Position numbers and translations under genes: made by a program. The notes beneath the pieces are model-generated. The model saw only the letters and a program-made list of their open reading frames with translations. It searched no databases and was not told where the DNA came from. A DNA stretch of 64,000 nucleotides, taken from NCBI GenBank assembly GCA_030549775.1, contig CM060175.1:7192564-7256563 (forward strand). The letters are read 5' to 3'. Below are positions 1 through 13,559 of this stretch, one piece after another. Source of the stretch: Tamarix chinensis. Its lineage: Eukaryota; Streptophyta; Magnoliopsida; Caryophyllales; Tamaricaceae. Each line of letters starts with the position of its first letter. Within the stretch, counting starts at the first letter, position 1.

Positions 1-792
1 AATATAATATTACTCAAGTAATCTTAGAAAGGATATTCAATCACAAAGAAAGAATTAACGAAGTGAATTACTTGTGTTAGATTTCAGTATCAATCATCCA
101 TCAACATGCTACAAATTTCGACACATCATGGCTTATATAGGAGTTGGACATTGCTAACCATCACACTAATTTAGCCACATGTCACACAAATGGCTAACTA
201 GCACATAAATAGTATTACAATTTATTTATATCCTATATAATATATGACTCAACAAAGACTATTAAAAAAAAGGTAAGTTAAGTAGTACATGGAAGTAAAA
301 ACCAAGAATTTTAATCAAAATAATGATGTTGATTTAAAAGGTTGACTAGGTCTTCTTGACTTGACTTTCATACATAATAGCTTCCTTTATAATAGTTTGT
401 AACATGTGAAAATCTTAAGTATCTTGACTTCTTAAATGAACTAATCATCTTCCTCCAAATATGTTAAATACCCATAAGAATGACTTAAAGTAATATCATC
501 AAGGTAAGTTAAAGTATTATTATCAAAGACACAATGTGATCGGTTTCATAATCAAGTATACCAAATTATTATCATCTTGAGGATCATCTATGGATTCCCC
601 TACATTAAGATGATAGATTTGTAGTAGCCTCTGGGTTCATATTCTCCTTCACCAACAAGAGGATTGGTGGGTGAAGTTTTGTGGTTGTTTTCCTTGTTTT
701 CCTTTTTTCCATTATTGAGAAATTGGAGGATTGTAGGGTAAACGTGTTCTTCAGCCCTTACAATGGTTTTTTAGAAGTTTATATTTCTTTTC
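1..792. other. AT-rich intergenic DNA, upstream part of a degraded Ty3/gypsy element
   Basis: I see no gene here. The segment directly precedes the integrase remnant, and its last ~150 bases probably belong to the same decayed polyprotein. No reverse transcriptase motif such as YxDD could be read in any frame. Confidence 0.4.
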
Positions 793-794
793 AT

Positions 795-1995
795 GTTGGA
801 TGCTAAATTATTAAACTTTGAAATGTTAAAGAAATTATATTCTAATAATGAAGATTTTGTGGAAGAGCATCGTGTATGTAAAAAAAAATATACATACCAT
901 GGTAATTATACGTTACAAGATGGATTTTTATTTAGGTTAATAAACTTTGTATTCCTATATCGAGTATCAGAGATGTAATTATTAAAGACATACATGAAGG
1001 AGGTATATTTGGACATTTTGGTACTCATAAAACACTATAAATGTTGTAAGAGAATTTAAATGGTCACGCATGATTAAGGATGTATAAACTATAGTAAGAT
1101 AATGTGTTACTTGTTAAAAAAAAAAGTAAATGTTTCTTTTCACAAAGGTTTATATACACCATTACCTATGCCTAGCTAACCATGGTAAGGATTTAGTATA
1201 GAATTTATCTTAAGGTTTCCTAGAACATAATGGGTAAATATTATATTATGGGCATGGTAGATAGATTTTCTAAAATGACTTATTGTATAAAATGTCATAA
1301 AGCTAATGATGCTACGCATGTTGGTGATATATATTTTAAATAAGTTGTGAGACTTCATAGTATTCCTAAAAGTATTTCTTTTTACAGATGTAAAATGTTT
1401 AACTTATGTGTTGGGCATAAATTTGTTATTTAGTACTTCATCCCATCCACAAATCGATGGCTAAATAGAGGTTACAAATTGAACTCTTGGCACATTGTTA
1501 AAAGGTTTGGTAAATAAAAGTACCAAGGATTAGCTAGCTTATGCTGAGTTTTCCTATAATCAAAGTTATTCAAGTCCGTTTGAGGTGGTGTTTGGTGTGA
1601 ATCCTTACATGCCTATTAACATGGTCCCCTTGAAGAAAAGTGAATTAAAGAGCTATGAAGCCAAGGATCGAGTTAATAATTTCCAAAATCTTCACAAAAA
1701 ATCCAAACCAACATTGAAAAGTCAAATTCAAGGTATAAAGCTCAAATCAATAAGCATTAAGTTCAAAATGTAATGTCTCCAAGATATTATGTATAGTTAC
1801 ATTTATGTAAAGAAAGGTTTACTAATTTATGTGAAAAAAATAATGCCTAGAACAAATGGACCTTTTAAAATACTTATAAAGTATGGAGATAATGCTTATA
1901 AACTTAACTAACGTAATTCTTATGGTAGAGTATCAAAAACTTTACATGTAGTTGATTTGTCTCTATATTATGATGATGCCAATTTGAGAAAAAAA
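795..1995 (+). pseudogene. Degenerate Ty3/gypsy retrotransposon integrase
   Basis: This is the integrase end of a Ty3/gypsy polyprotein, broken by many stops and frameshifts. Reading across frames gives, in order: the linker before the zinc finger (MLDAKLLNFEMLKKLYSN), the DGFLFR stretch, the HHCC finger segment (HEGGIFGHFGTHKT, ~1000-1035), GLYTPLPMP at the start of the catalytic core (~1150), traces of the core with DVKCL and SSHPQIDG (~1390-1460), TLGTLLKGLVNKSTKD (~1480-1530), and AEFSYNQSYSSPFEVVFGVNPYMPIN (read in two pieces, ~1545-1620). The C-terminal part reads GPFKILIKYGDNAYKLN and then SKTLHVVDLSLYYDD (~1855-1975). These match the usual plant Ty3/gypsy order. No intact product is possible. 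The lineage is unknown because reverse transcriptase is missing. The small ORFs at 793-978 and 1585-1773 are pieces of this pseudogene. Confidence 0.85.
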
Positions 1996-1999
1996 ATAC

Positions 2000-4239
2000 T
2001 TCTTAACTAGGGTAGAATGATGTAGGAGTATCTCATAATCCTCTTGATAATGAGGAATCGGCATTTCTATTGATGGAATCAATCATATTAGATATGTTCT
2101 GTAATATTTCTAATGAAGATACTTCAAGATATTATTGTAGGTATGTTACATATTTGCAAAGAAAAGACATTTAAAAGATTTTTTCGTGTATAATACATTT
2201 AAATATTCAAATCTATATATGAATATATGGAGAACAAGACAATAAGCTTATGCAAGACCTCATTGTTTTAAAACTTGTTGTAAATCCTAGGTTATTATTA
2301 CTTGTAAATTAGAGTTTCATAGCTTGTTATTTTATGTATGTTAGCCAATTTTAATGTTTGTAATGTTGTAGTTAATGTCATTAAATAATGGCATAGATTG
2401 CATTTGTTGGGGTTTTATAACTAGTTAAGGTTTAACTATATACTACTAGTACATGTTATGAATTAGTTACAACTAACTTAGGTTATTTAAAACTAATTGA
2501 TACCTACGGTTATGTTGTTAATCTAATGTTCATATTAGTTGGAATGGCAATGTTAATATTAACTAGTATTAGTTAGCTAATGATTTGTTGTAACAACCTA
2601 GTTATGAGTCTTATATATAGCTCATAACAAATCATTATACAAGGCAGATCATGATTTTTAGTAATAAAGTTTCAAGCTATTTATCTAATAGTTCTTTTAT
2701 GTGATATTAATGTTCATATTAGGAAATTTCTTGAAGTAATTTCTAACTTGAATACCTTTGAATGATTCTTATAGAAACATTCAAATGATACCCTTCTTGT
2801 CGAGTTTTAATTGAATCTTGCTCGAAGATTCATAGCTTTTTCTAATCATCCACATTATCAAACCAAAATCACACCTCTAACCGTTCAATTTTTATAATCT
2901 TTATAATAGATGCACATCTCATATGTATATTACAAATGATGTATCATGTGTGCTCAATATAGTGGTGAATGTATATTTTATGCATAGTATAATAATGAAT
3001 GTGTCTTTACTACTTGTATAGATTTGTAATTATGCTTGTTAGGATGTACATTTAATAAAATAAAGAATCTATATTTTTGTTTGTCTAAACATATTTTCTT
3101 TTTATCTATGTATCGGTGATGATGGGGATAAAAATTCATCAAGTGTTTGTTAGTTTGCATCATGAATGATGTAAATGGTATCATAGTGTACATATTACCT
3201 ATTTGCATGAAAAATACTTTATAAACTTACTTGATGAGTTACTTGGGGGAATATATTTTACTACTTTTTCGACTTAATGAATTAAAAATCAAATTATAAC
3301 AATCAGTTTAACTTATCTAACCTAGTGTCTATAGGCCTTATAATGTAAAAATATCTAATATTATAAACATGCATACTACCTAAAAAAAATTAGTTTGATC
3401 ATCTAATATTGTAGAAACTAATATTGATCAAGCTTACCATAAATTAAAACACGTGACACTTCTATTTTCCCATTGTCATTTAAGTATTGCACATAAACAA
3501 AGTCTGAAACATTGATATATTACTATTTTCATTTCACATAAAAACCTCCTACTTTCATTTCCTAACTTCAATCCAGTAATATTCACTATCATCTAGCCAT
3601 CTCACTTTGACAATCCACCCTTCATTTTGATGCTAATGCGACTCCATTTTCCATGTCTTTAGTTCATTCTCTTCTTCTTTATTTGTTGTACCTTATAATA
3701 CTTTCATTTATTTCAAGCTATTTGGTTCCTTATTTGTTCCCATTTCTTTCTTCATTAGTTAGCTTGATTTTATCCATTATCATTGAAGACTTATTTGTTT
3801 GATTCATGGAGTTTTTTTTAGCAAGTTGCTTGCATTTGAGGTGGAGTAGAAGGAACTAGAAGGATATTCAGTTATCCTAACTTAATTTTCTGGTTACTAG
3901 AAACATGGAATTAGATGGTGAAGATGATATAAATGGAATGAAATATACATAGGAAGAGGAAGAATAATGTTGCTTTCTAATACTATAGAAAGAATTCTAG
4001 AAAATAAAACTTTCAAAATATGAAATTTCTTTCAACCTCCCGATCATCTCCTTGTGGCTTAATAAGGTTGAAAAAAGAACTTTTCAAAAGTTAGAATAAC
4101 ATAATCAGATGGGTGGGAGTAGTGATGTAGTTAGGGACGTACACCAATACAAAATTGGTTCAAATAAAAACTTAAATAAAAACTAGAAATGGGACTGGGG
4201 ACTAGATCAAAATTATTAGTTTAAGACAGGTTCGGATCA

Positions 4240-4240
<1 letters not shown>
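2000..4240. other. AT-rich DNA, probably including the 3' LTR of the gypsy remnant
   Basis: No gene is recognised. Just downstream of the integrase remnant, 2590-2700 has an LTR-like promoter look (TATATATAGCTC at about 2612). LTR borders could not be set because no second copy was found in the window. The remainder is unassigned. Confidence 0.3.
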
Positions 4241-4272
<32 letters not shown>

Positions 4273-4306
4273 TGTATGTATGTATGTATGTATGTATGTA
4301 TGTATA
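4241..4306. repeat. (TATG)n microsatellite
   Basis: An almost uninterrupted run of about 15 TATG/ATGT tetranucleotide units, ending in TATATATT. Confidence 0.95.
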
Positions 4307-7213
4307 TATTAGGTAAAATATTAGTGAGATTTTAGGTTAAATTGGAAGACCGAATTGATTAAGGACCAGATTTTTTTTTACTTCAACACTGAAACCTAGA
4401 TTAAAGACCAAAATACCAGTCTAATCTTAGATTGGAACATGAAATAATCATTCGATCAGGATCAAATGTTGAACGCCCCTAGTTGTAGTAATGTATAACT
4501 TTATTTTCTTTTGTATTTTTTTGAAAAAAAATCTTGCTCTACTTTACTATTAGTATATTCGCATACCTAGGTGTCACAAAAACTCAATCCAACCATGGTT
4601 AAATAAGTTGAAGTTGTTGGATCAAATACTAAAACCTCTTACAAGCTAAATTTTAGCTTTTAAAAAAAATACTCGTTTGATTATAGTTACTCAGTCACAT
4701 TATTGTTACACTATATGGTTAAAAAGTACTCACATAATAACTTTTATGTTGATAATTTCTCAATAAGAAAATGAATTTGGTCACCAATTTTTAAAATTAG
4801 CAGTAATACCATAATTACCCTATAAGTTAAGCGATATATAGTTGAGGTTTAAATGGATAGGTATAAATTTTGTATCAACAAGGTGCACCTATCTTTTTAA
4901 AAATTTATCATTAGAAAAATCCACATTTTAGTGTGCTTGGTTTGGAATAGTTTAATGATAGGTAACTTCTCTAGATATTTTTTAAGAAGCTTATGAGTGA
5001 TGACAAAGCACTTTTGAAAAGGTGTATGTTGATTTGTAGGATCGATCTTTGATTCCAATATTTCTATTAATGTTGTTAGACTTGGGATTCTAATAAGAAT
5101 TGATAGGATTTATCAAAATCAAATTGTAAAATCAGATCATATGATCCTACGAATACCATAAAAATATGACTCCAATATATTTATATGGTACAAAGTCTCT
5201 TAGTTCAAGTTGAAAAACACCAGAAAGCTCATTCTTAAGCTCTTTTAGTCACTAATTAAATTATTTCAAATTAAAAAAAAAACAATACAAGTAGTCCAAT
5301 TATATGCATACAAGAAATTTAAGTCTATGGAAAGCTAACAATACAATAAAAAAGGATAATTATGAACTAAATATAAATTAATAAAAAAATAAAACCACAA
5401 AATTTAACAATTTTTTTTTGCTCTATACATAATGATAAGTCCCTTTCATAATATTTTTCTCTCAACAATCAACTCTATTGTCATATTAATACCTCACTCA
5501 TGTTTTTTTTTTTTGCATTATTTAGTACTCAATATATAGTATGTATAAAATAACAAGGGTTGAGGCTTTGAGTTAGCAAAAGATATAGTGTGAATAAGAG
5601 AAAAAATATATTTTAAGGAAATTAATAATAAAATATTTAGTTAGTACATAGAATTATAAGATTTTATCATGATTCTACTACTTTAAGATTCTACCTAGGA
5701 CCTATGATTATTTAGTGACTTTTGGATTGTAGAATCATATAATCTTAATACCTGAATTAGGAGTTTAACAACTATGAGTACTCTTGAGTAACTACCCACA
5801 AGGTATAAGGATGCTAAGGTGTTACAAATAGGCTTGCTGGCTAGGAATATAGTCCTTTATTTAGGATGTAGTTGCTATTGGTTATTTGATAACATGGTTT
5901 GTTGTTTTTACTATATTTATAAAGTATATTAACTAAAATTAATATATCTTATTTAAATGATGCAGTTGAAAAGTTACAAGACCAAAATGTATTGCCAAAC
6001 ACAGGCTAAATATAGCTCTCATGTGGTATTTTAACCCTCATTAAATCCAAAATATCTCCTCTTCTTACTTATTACATGCCCACCAATTTAAAACTTAATT
6101 TTTTTTTGTATAACTCTTGATAAATATTAAAGGAAATTTTCCTAGCATTAAGGTTATTATAATAAACTTGATATTCTTGACAAAATTTTAGTAGTGAATC
6201 TCATTTAGATATATCTTTCTAATCCTTCTCAAGTTTGGTCTAGAATCTTATAAGCCAAATACTATTCTCATGATGGTTTTTGGAGTGTTAAGCCCAAATG
6301 AAATATTTCTAGCACATGGATATCTATTCTCACAGTTAGGGGAGATATCAAATATTATATTTATTAGCATAATAACATTATAAAATAATACATATTTGGA
6401 AGTATCAATAGGTTCCTAGTATTCCTAAATACAACATTATTAGCCTAACTCATGCTAAAGATTTATTATATATTATAACTAATCTCATTCACCATGAAAG
6501 CTTTCAATAAAACAAGTAGATGAGTGAATTCTACTTAAGATAAATTTATCACACTTCAAATCTCACTAGATTATGTACAAATTTGGAGACCACATTCCAA
6601 GAAAGAATTTTCTTCCAAATCTACTAACTTTGCACTATTTATTTCATTACCATCCTTCTCCTACTTATTTATGTTAGTTTGGGGAAAGAAATAGGCTCAC
6701 AAAGAATCAAATCCAAGAATTGATCTTTTTCTTGGGAGGGTTTTGAGTAATAATATGGCTATAAATGTTTTCTATGTGATAAATTGAATGTTTTGGACAT
6801 GTAATTTTCAATATGTTAGGAGGATAAAGAAAGTACAACTTGTATCTTTACAAATTATAAAATGTCTAAACTAATGTTGTATGCCTCACCTTTAGGTCTT
6901 CATGTTTCTAGTGACAATTATAGTTTAATTAGGGATATTTTTTCTAAGCTTTTAAAGTCTTATTGCCATAGTACTAAGAAGATTACTAGAAGACTACTCT
7001 TACCTGTGTAGTGAAGGTTAATGTAGTTGCATCTTGTCTTAAAACAATCAATGTATATAGAGTATCATTAGAGATGATTTTAGCTCAGTCCTTCATCATT
7101 AATTAAATTTTAAGTTCAAAATTGCATCACAAAAAAAATCCCCCATGCAGTGAAGCTCAAGAATGTTATTCAAGACTATAAGTGACTTTGGAGAAGAAAC
7201 TCAATTATATTAT
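4307..7213. other. AT-rich DNA without recognisable genes
   Basis: Stops are dense in every frame, and no ORF, RNA gene or element border could be supported. The last few hundred bases lead into the RNase H-like fragment and may be part of the same decayed LINE. Confidence 0.4.
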
Positions 7214-7375
7214 CCTAAAAAGTGATTACAAAGTTGTAATTGATATGATCAATAACAAAGATATCATTCCACCATGGAAATTGATGCAGGAGCATCTTAA
7301 GCACAATCTCAATAGTAATATTCTAAGGATGAAGAATAAGAATTAGCATATATAGAGATAGTGCCAATTATTCTT
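7214..7375 (+). pseudogene. RNase H-like fragment of a non-LTR retrotransposon
   Basis: One frame reads LKSDYKVVIDMINNKD followed by IIPPWKLMQEHLKHNL, ending in a stop near 7345. A degenerate IYRDSAN-like segment follows, where the family normally has a His-x-x-Arg-(E/D)-x-N motif. This resembles the plant RNase H-like domain at the end of LINE ORF2 proteins (also present as host-like RVT_3 domains): the Asp of SDYKVVIDMI matches the conserved 'SDS..vv..in' strand. It is short, isolated and interrupted. It need not belong to the LINE zinc-finger remnant near 11.1 kb, because the order on this strand is the reverse of a normal LINE ORF2. Confidence 0.55.
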
Positions 7376-7632
7376 GAAAATCGTAATGCTTCTAATGCCT
7401 TGTTAAGTAGCTCTTATAGGTATTATATATGATTGCAAGAAGATCAAACCATAAAAGATCTTTGATGTACAATACAATGGCATTACAAGGATTACAAATT
7501 TGCATGGAAGACAAATCTACAAGACACAAAGTTTGATTACATATGTTATTTTAATATATTACATATTTAGAGTTAGTGTAGCTTTGTTATTTTATTATAT
7601 ACTTTATCAAGTTTGTAAATTGTAATTTTACT

Positions 7633-7680
<48 letters not shown>

Positions 7681-8365
7681 ACTGTGTGTATGGGGTTTAG
7701 AGTTTGTTAATAAGGATGGTTACATGGGCTTATTAATAAAAGGACTACATGTGTACATGTGTGTGTGTGTGTGTATAAGGTCTTGTATGGTTAAAGCATA
7801 ATAGAATGAACACAATTTGAGTTTTAAAATCAACAACAAGATAATCTGTGCAATCTTCTTCTTCTTCTTTTATTCTTCAAGGGTGATTCTTGGAGAACTG
7901 TAGAGTTTTCTTTAGAGAAATAGGAGATTTATCTATTGAAGGTAATTGAGCATAGATTAGATCAACACCAAACCACCAAAGCCGTCGTGTTCAAAAAAAC
8001 CAAGTCAAAGTGCAAGTGTTTTTGTGAAGATTTTGCACCATGTGATCCAAGAGAAAAGCTCCCGGTTTGTAGAATATTGTTTGTTGATGATCATCATAAA
8101 TTAAAAGGCATCATCATGAGTTGCAAAAAAATATTTGGAATACAATATAGTCTTCATGGATAGCCATTCATCACATAACACTAATTATAAGTAATATCTT
8201 AGCCAATTTTGCTTCAAAGAATACCATATTTTCATCATGAACTAATGCTTTTCTCTCTTGAATGAAAAATTCATGGAGAATGAGTCATTTCATTAATAAT
8301 ATTAATAGCTATTAACAAACTTTTAGCTTAAAAAATAGAAAATGAATTTTTTAATTATGATAATT
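7376..8365. other. Intergenic DNA with (TA)n and (GT)n microsatellites
   Basis: A (TA)n run lies at about 7636-7676 and a (TG)n run at about 7757-7777. Between about 7780 and 7925 the sequence looks like the transcribed part of an LTR (poly-CTT, then an AG-rich tail), but no partner copy was found. A 75-codon ORF at 7936-8163 has three cysteines in KCKCFCEDF; I do not recognise it and think it is chance. Confidence 0.4.
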
Positions 8366-10990
8366 TATAACAACCCATATTTTCCAATAATAAATTTCAT
8401 TTTTAAGATAATGTATAAGGTATAAAATAAAATCAGAGAATGTTATCACCACATCGAACATCAGATAGGTGTGGACATTCACTAGAAACATGCTCAATTT
8501 AAGGCTAAAATTTTAACAAACTATGCACATGATCAAAGTTGGTGCAAAAGAGTTATATACTATAAGATCAAAGTAAAGTTTTATAATCATAAGTCTATGA
8601 AATTAGGGGAGTAATGGAAGTTTATCTTAACCCCTATCAAAAGTAACATTTAAGTTAACATTATCTTGCTAACACAATGCCATATATCCATTGAATATAC
8701 AATGACTATAAAGTGGTAATATTAGTGTGTGGGTATTAAATAAGGTATAATTATCACATATAAACAGGGTTCAAATAACATAAGTTATGCTATCACCCTC
8801 ATGGAGCATTGTATATACATATAGGATAATATGCTAATTTTAAGATATCTAACTCATGTAATCACATTCAAGAAGGGTTGTGAAGCCATTTTTATTTTAC
8901 TTAGAATGAAAGAAAAGCCTTAAGGTATCTATAGGAAGTTGATTCTCATTATTACTCTTCATATATTATGATGATATAAGTCTAATTCCATACATTTTGA
9001 CCCATGGTCATCCATATTTTCAAGTGAATATACTAAGAACGTAGATAATAAAAGTACTTAGGTTGTCCAAACCCATCACTCATGGTCCTATAGCCCTGTT
9101 AATTCATCAAATAATAATATGACACCATTTAGCTATACACGTCCATTATTCATGGTACTTTCTCCATGGTAGTATGACAATGATAATGCACATCAGATTG
9201 TAAATTCCCACTAATCATGGTACTTTCATCATTACAGTTCAACATCATTAATCCACATTATGTCCAAAGATTAGGCATTGATGCTAATTAGTGTTCAAGC
9301 ATTAATACCAAACACACAAAGAGTCTAAAGACTAGGTATCTACATCTTTCCATTGTTAGTGTTTAGGTGTGGACACTAAACATGCAAACAGTCTAAAGAC
9401 TAGGTATCCATGCCTTTCCATAATCATTGTTTAGGAAACAACACTAAACGCATAGGCATCCATGCCTTTCCATAATTAGTATTTAGGTGTTAGTACCAAA
9501 GACATATGTGTTTATTGGTTACATTAAACATATGAATGTTTGTAGTTGACACTAAGCTTTTACACACCACTTAATTATTTATAGATGACACTTAGCTTTT
9601 ACACACCACTTAATTATATATAGATGACACTAAGCTTTTCATCACATAAGTGTTTTAGGCTTTCACTAAACCTTAGGGATGATTCATAGATTACTTAAAT
9701 CATTGAAAATCATTGATTACAAGATATATTATTATATCATTGGATCATTTAAAATCTTTTCAAAAATCAACAAAAGAGCAAAGGCCAAATGACACGAAGA
9801 ATACCTATCAACATGTAAGAGTATTGTGCATCTTACCATTTAAGAGTTTCTCAAAAAATATGAAAGTCAAAATTATATCAACAAGTCTCTAAAGTCTAAA
9901 TCAACTCATTATTAATATATTTATACATTAAATGACACAAATACCCTTTTAGGGCTTAGAACACTATTCATAGGTCCCAACATCACAAAAACTAAAGACA
10001 AATGTCAAATACTATTTTCTCACTGTTAAGACCAAAATCAATGAAAATATCTTAAATTTGAGGCTTAACCACCTCAAAATGTAGCCACGCACCAATTCTA
10101 GTTTTTTTACTATTCATAAAAGTATTATTCAATGATCGATGGAAAATGTTATTTTATACCAATAATCGGGAATATTTAACTATCGAAAATCACTATTCAT
10201 CAATATTTACTATTTATACTCATTTGCTATTCACAAGGGTTAAAGTTAATGGAAAAGGGTAAATGGTTAACCTTTGACCCTAAGATCCTACTTAAGGCCT
10301 TTTAAGGGTAAATATATCATTTCATGCTTAACTTAGCTCAAAACATGATTGATTCAATTTTCAACCCTCCTTAGGGTAATTAGGCCATTTTTATCAACAA
10401 CACTTTGAACTTCTCAAGAACATGAAGAACATTCATGGGAAATGTCTAAACTTGCTAAGCTTTAATTCTTAAATTAAACACCCTAAACATGCTTGAATAA
10501 AGTTATGTTTTTAAAAATTACAACAAACAACATGGTAACATCCATTTAGATTGAAACACCCAATATCATAAAATAAGGCCTAAAGGATGAAATCCAATAA
10601 GAAAATCAAACATGGAATAATTCCATCAATCAACACAAACTACATGCTTACATGAAGTAAATATGTCTTACCTACAATCTTAAGGTTTAAACTAGAAAAA
10701 GAAAGAGATATTCAAGCAACATACTCCACCAAACCATCTATTTGAATACCTCGAATAACCTGATAAAATATTAGAAAATAAAATCCTTGAAATCAAGAAA
10801 GAAAGAAAAGATGAAAGGGAACATAAGGATTAACTTATTTCTATAATATTTTGAAGAAATCAAGCTTCACCAATGGTGAGAAAATGTTGAAAGAAGTAGA
10901 GAAATGGAAGAAGAAGGAGAAGAAAAATAAGAAAAGTTATGATAAGGTTAAAATGATATACGAATTAAAAGCTAGCACATTATACATGGA
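8366..10990 (-). mobile_element. Long LTR-like element (TGTAAyaCCC family), degraded
   Basis: The left edge reads TATAACAACCC, a variant of the TGTAACACCC edge seen at 15573 and 28757. It is followed by the same layout as those copies: a block with GTTATCACCACA (compare GTTATCGCCACA at 15660), internal short direct repeats (about 9290-9640), and a GA-rich tract near 10.8-10.94 kb before the far end. No coding region is present, as expected for a solo LTR or a non-autonomous element. No target duplication was found and the right edge is approximate. Confidence 0.5.
9290..9645. repeat. Short degenerate tandem repeats inside the long LTR-like element
   Basis: Two nested series are visible. About 9300-9490 has three to four copies of a unit containing AGTCTAAAGACTAGGTAT, CCATGCCTTTCCATAAT and TTAGGTGT. 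About 9547-9640 has three copies of a ~45-bp unit containing GACACTAAGCTTTTACACAC. Comparable internal repeats occur at corresponding places in the copies at 15.6 and 34.0 kb, though with different sequence. Confidence 0.7.
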
Positions 10991-11034
10991 AATTATAGTA
11001 TGAAAAATTTTACGAGAAAATGAGATAGAGATTC

Positions 11035-11330
11035 CCAAAGGGTCTATGGCATGGAGTGGTATGGAATAGACTAAGCCTCCTATGTCATCAATTAAATCCT
11101 TATGTTATTATCCAAGGAAGATTAGCTACTAAAGATAGACTTAATGCTTTTGGCTATGACAGTAATTCTACTTGCAGTTGGTGTGCATAAGATACTGATG
11201 CCCATTCACATCTCTTCTTTGCATTTCCTTATTCCAATCAAATGTAGAGTCACCTAACCATAACTTTTTGCCAATGTGATTGGAATTAAGTTATCCATTA
11301 GATGATAAAGAGAGGTCAATGGCCAACAAT
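11035..11330 (+). pseudogene. LINE reverse-transcriptase zinc-finger (zf-RVT) remnant
   Basis: One frame reads WHGVVWNRLSLLCHQL, then QGRLATKDRLNAFGYD, SNSTCSWC, a stop, and DTDAHSHLFFAFPYS. This is the plant LINE zf-RVT signature at the C-terminal side of the reverse transcriptase: (W)..rL.TkdRL..wG....C.lC....Eshdhlff.C. The first Cys pair (CSWC) is kept, the His-x-His pair is AHSH, and the final Cys is changed to Ala (FFAFPYS for FFxCPYS). The fragment has an in-frame stop and is dead. The reverse transcriptase itself is not found beside it. Confidence 0.75.
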
Positions 11331-11399
11331 GTGAAAAGAAGCTTTAAGATCACTCTTTACAACTTGTATCTATTTTCTATCGATGGAGGGGAATTATAG

Positions 11400-12505
11400 A
11401 ACATTTCAAAACTATTCCAAAGGTAGCAATCAACTAGTGAAAGTCATTATTATAGATCTTGTTATGATATTTCATGGTTTTTCAACTTGCACATCATTTT
11501 TCTAATTTAGTGGCCTTTGTGAATGATATAGCTTAAGCTAGTACAAATGGAAGGATTTTTTCCATTATTTTTCCCCTTTGTCTTCTTCCTACGGCAATTG
11601 TAGCCTTCACATGTCAACCCTCCTTATCGACTTATCTCTATAGATGCTACCCCTACCACACTGACTTCTTTCTTTTGTCTTTTCTCATTTTCTTCTATCT
11701 TGGCTCCTCTTTTCCCCCTTTCATTTTCTTATGTTGTAGCCTATCAAAAATTGGTGTGTTGCTGTGCCAAATTTCTTTTTCTTTTGTTTTGTTCTATAGT
11801 CGCTTCTCTCCTTACTTGCTGGTTCTCTTTCTTTTTTATATTTGTGCCCGACCTGACGAATTCATTTTCTGTGCTCCCTCTTATGTTTCGTGTGGCTCTT
11901 GACTTATCTCTTTCCTAATGGCTACTGCTTCCTCTCACCCTTGTTGCCTCTCCTACGTTTAATTTCGTGCGCCTCTCTCCTTTAATTTTGTGCCTGAACC
12001 TTCTTTTTCTTTTTTGTGTGGCACCTTTTCTTCTCATCCTTTCACCACTGACTTTTTTTCTTTTATTTTGTTCCTAGGCCTTTGGTCCTTGGGTCGTTGA
12101 TCCAAAGGCCCAACCTTTTTTTTTTCTCTTTTTTTATACTTTACCTTCAAAATAAAATTAGAAAAAAATAAATAATCTTAGACTCTAAACTTGTTTAGTT
12201 TATGACGTTTTAGTTCAAATAATAACATTTATGCAGTTATTATTATTTAAGCATAAAATCATAATTATTTACATATATTACTCAAATAAAATACCAAAAA
12301 CTATGATTAAAGGGGTATAAAATATGTAAAAATATAAACTCATCAATAACATGTAGTTATGATTTCTTAAAGATTATGTTGAACCATTTCTCTCTACATT
12401 GAAACATCCAAGCTTCTCCCTTGAAGATCCCTTTGTTTAAAATTGTTAATAACATCTATTTCACCATATAATAATGCCTATCCTCATTGCTTGTAAGAGA
12501 CATGA
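11400..12505. other. Pyrimidine-rich tract and AT-rich DNA without a gene
   Basis: 11560-12140 is strongly C/T-rich on the plus strand, which opens long frames by composition only (for example 11675-11902). It resembles the C/T-rich centre of the long LTR-like elements (34.4-35.7 and 56.4-57.7 kb) and may be a fragment of one. 12140-12505 is AT-rich and unassigned. Confidence 0.35.
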
Positions 12506-12507
12506 AC

Positions 12508-12625
12508 AGATAAGAGCAAGCCAACATAAATGAGAAAATAAGAGCAAATCAATAAATATGAGCTTATAAGAGTAGGTCAACATATATGAGCATATAAGAG
12601 CAAGTCAATAGATACGAGAAGAATA
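12508..12625. repeat. Degenerate ~30-bp tandem repeat
   Basis: Four diverged copies of a unit close to ATAAGAGCAAGTCAAYA plus AATATGAGCA follow each other directly. Confidence 0.75.
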
Positions 12626-13099
12626 TCCATAAATATAACTACATCTTTTAATAATTTATTTTATAAAATAACCATGACACTATTAGAAATTTGATAAATG
12701 CACTTGACTAAGTTAGATTATTCTAATGGTGATATTAAGATTGTTAAAAGGTACGAAATGAGACTCGTAAGCAGCTCATAAGATCTCTATGGAATCACCC
12801 ATTTAATGCTCCTAATACATATATTACTCTCATTAACTGACCAAAGGGTATGAGGGAATCTTGTAAAAGCCGAAACTTTATCACAACATCTCTTAGGAGA
12901 GTTTTTGAGTCTTCAACCACTGAGGTCATTCCTTAAACCCACTAACTAAGGATGAGGCCCAACCAAAGGGTTGTGTGATACGATTATATCATTCTTAAGC
13001 CATCCTAGCCTCTTTGTGTCATTACTTATGTAATACCCCAAATTGAGGAGAGTCTTATAAGGATTGATCTAGCTACTTATATTAACATGGTATACCATC

Positions 13100-13188
13100 C
13101 ATTTGGTGATTCCATCCTAAGAACTCCACATTTAAGTGTGCTAGTGGTGGATAAATGTTTAGGATGGGTGGCCCTCCTGGGAAGTTTC
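13100..13188 (+). ncRNA. 5S rRNA-like core in the upstream Cassandra LTR
   Basis: The segment matches the 5S rRNA internal control region in order: CATCCTAAGAACTCCACA, TTTAAGTGTGCTAG (A-box region; 5S has AGTTAAGCGTGCTTG), then AGGATGGGTGGCCCTCCTGG (C-box region; 5S has AGGATGGGTGACCTCCTGG). It lies in the middle of the LTR rather than in a 5S array. In Cassandra this region is a pol III promoter derived from 5S. Whether this diverged copy is transcribed cannot be told. Confidence 0.75.
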
Positions 13189-13559
13189 AGAATTTAAAAA
13201 AAAAAAATCTCAAGAAGTGAGTGAGTTAGGAGAAAGCACACTGAAAGGACTCGTATTGATTTAGGGGGTCAGCCGTTCAATCCAAAAGTGCTCCAAGGTA
13301 GCCCTCGCATGGTTGTATCGATTCGGGGTGTTACAAATAGTATTAGAGTGAAACCGCAATCATGAGCTAAACTTGGATGAGCCAGTCAGCCACCTAGCGG
13401 GATAATTCTTAGGATATAACTATATTGAAATAGTTAGTGGTTGAGGCACAATGAGGACATTACATTCTTTGAGTGGGGGTGAATGTAGTATCCCAAATTG
13501 AGCGAAGTGTTATAAGGATTGATCTAGTTACTGATATCAACATGGTATGCCATCCTTTT

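Noticed and set aside
7936..8163. 75-codon ORF with KCKCFC
   Set aside because: Three close cysteines are not a known motif by themselves, and neither promoter nor homologous gene structure is visible.
13100..13188. Possible genuine 5S rRNA gene
   Set aside because: The 5S-like core is inside LTRs with TG...CA ends, a primer site and target duplications, and is too diverged for a functional 5S gene. It is Cassandra.
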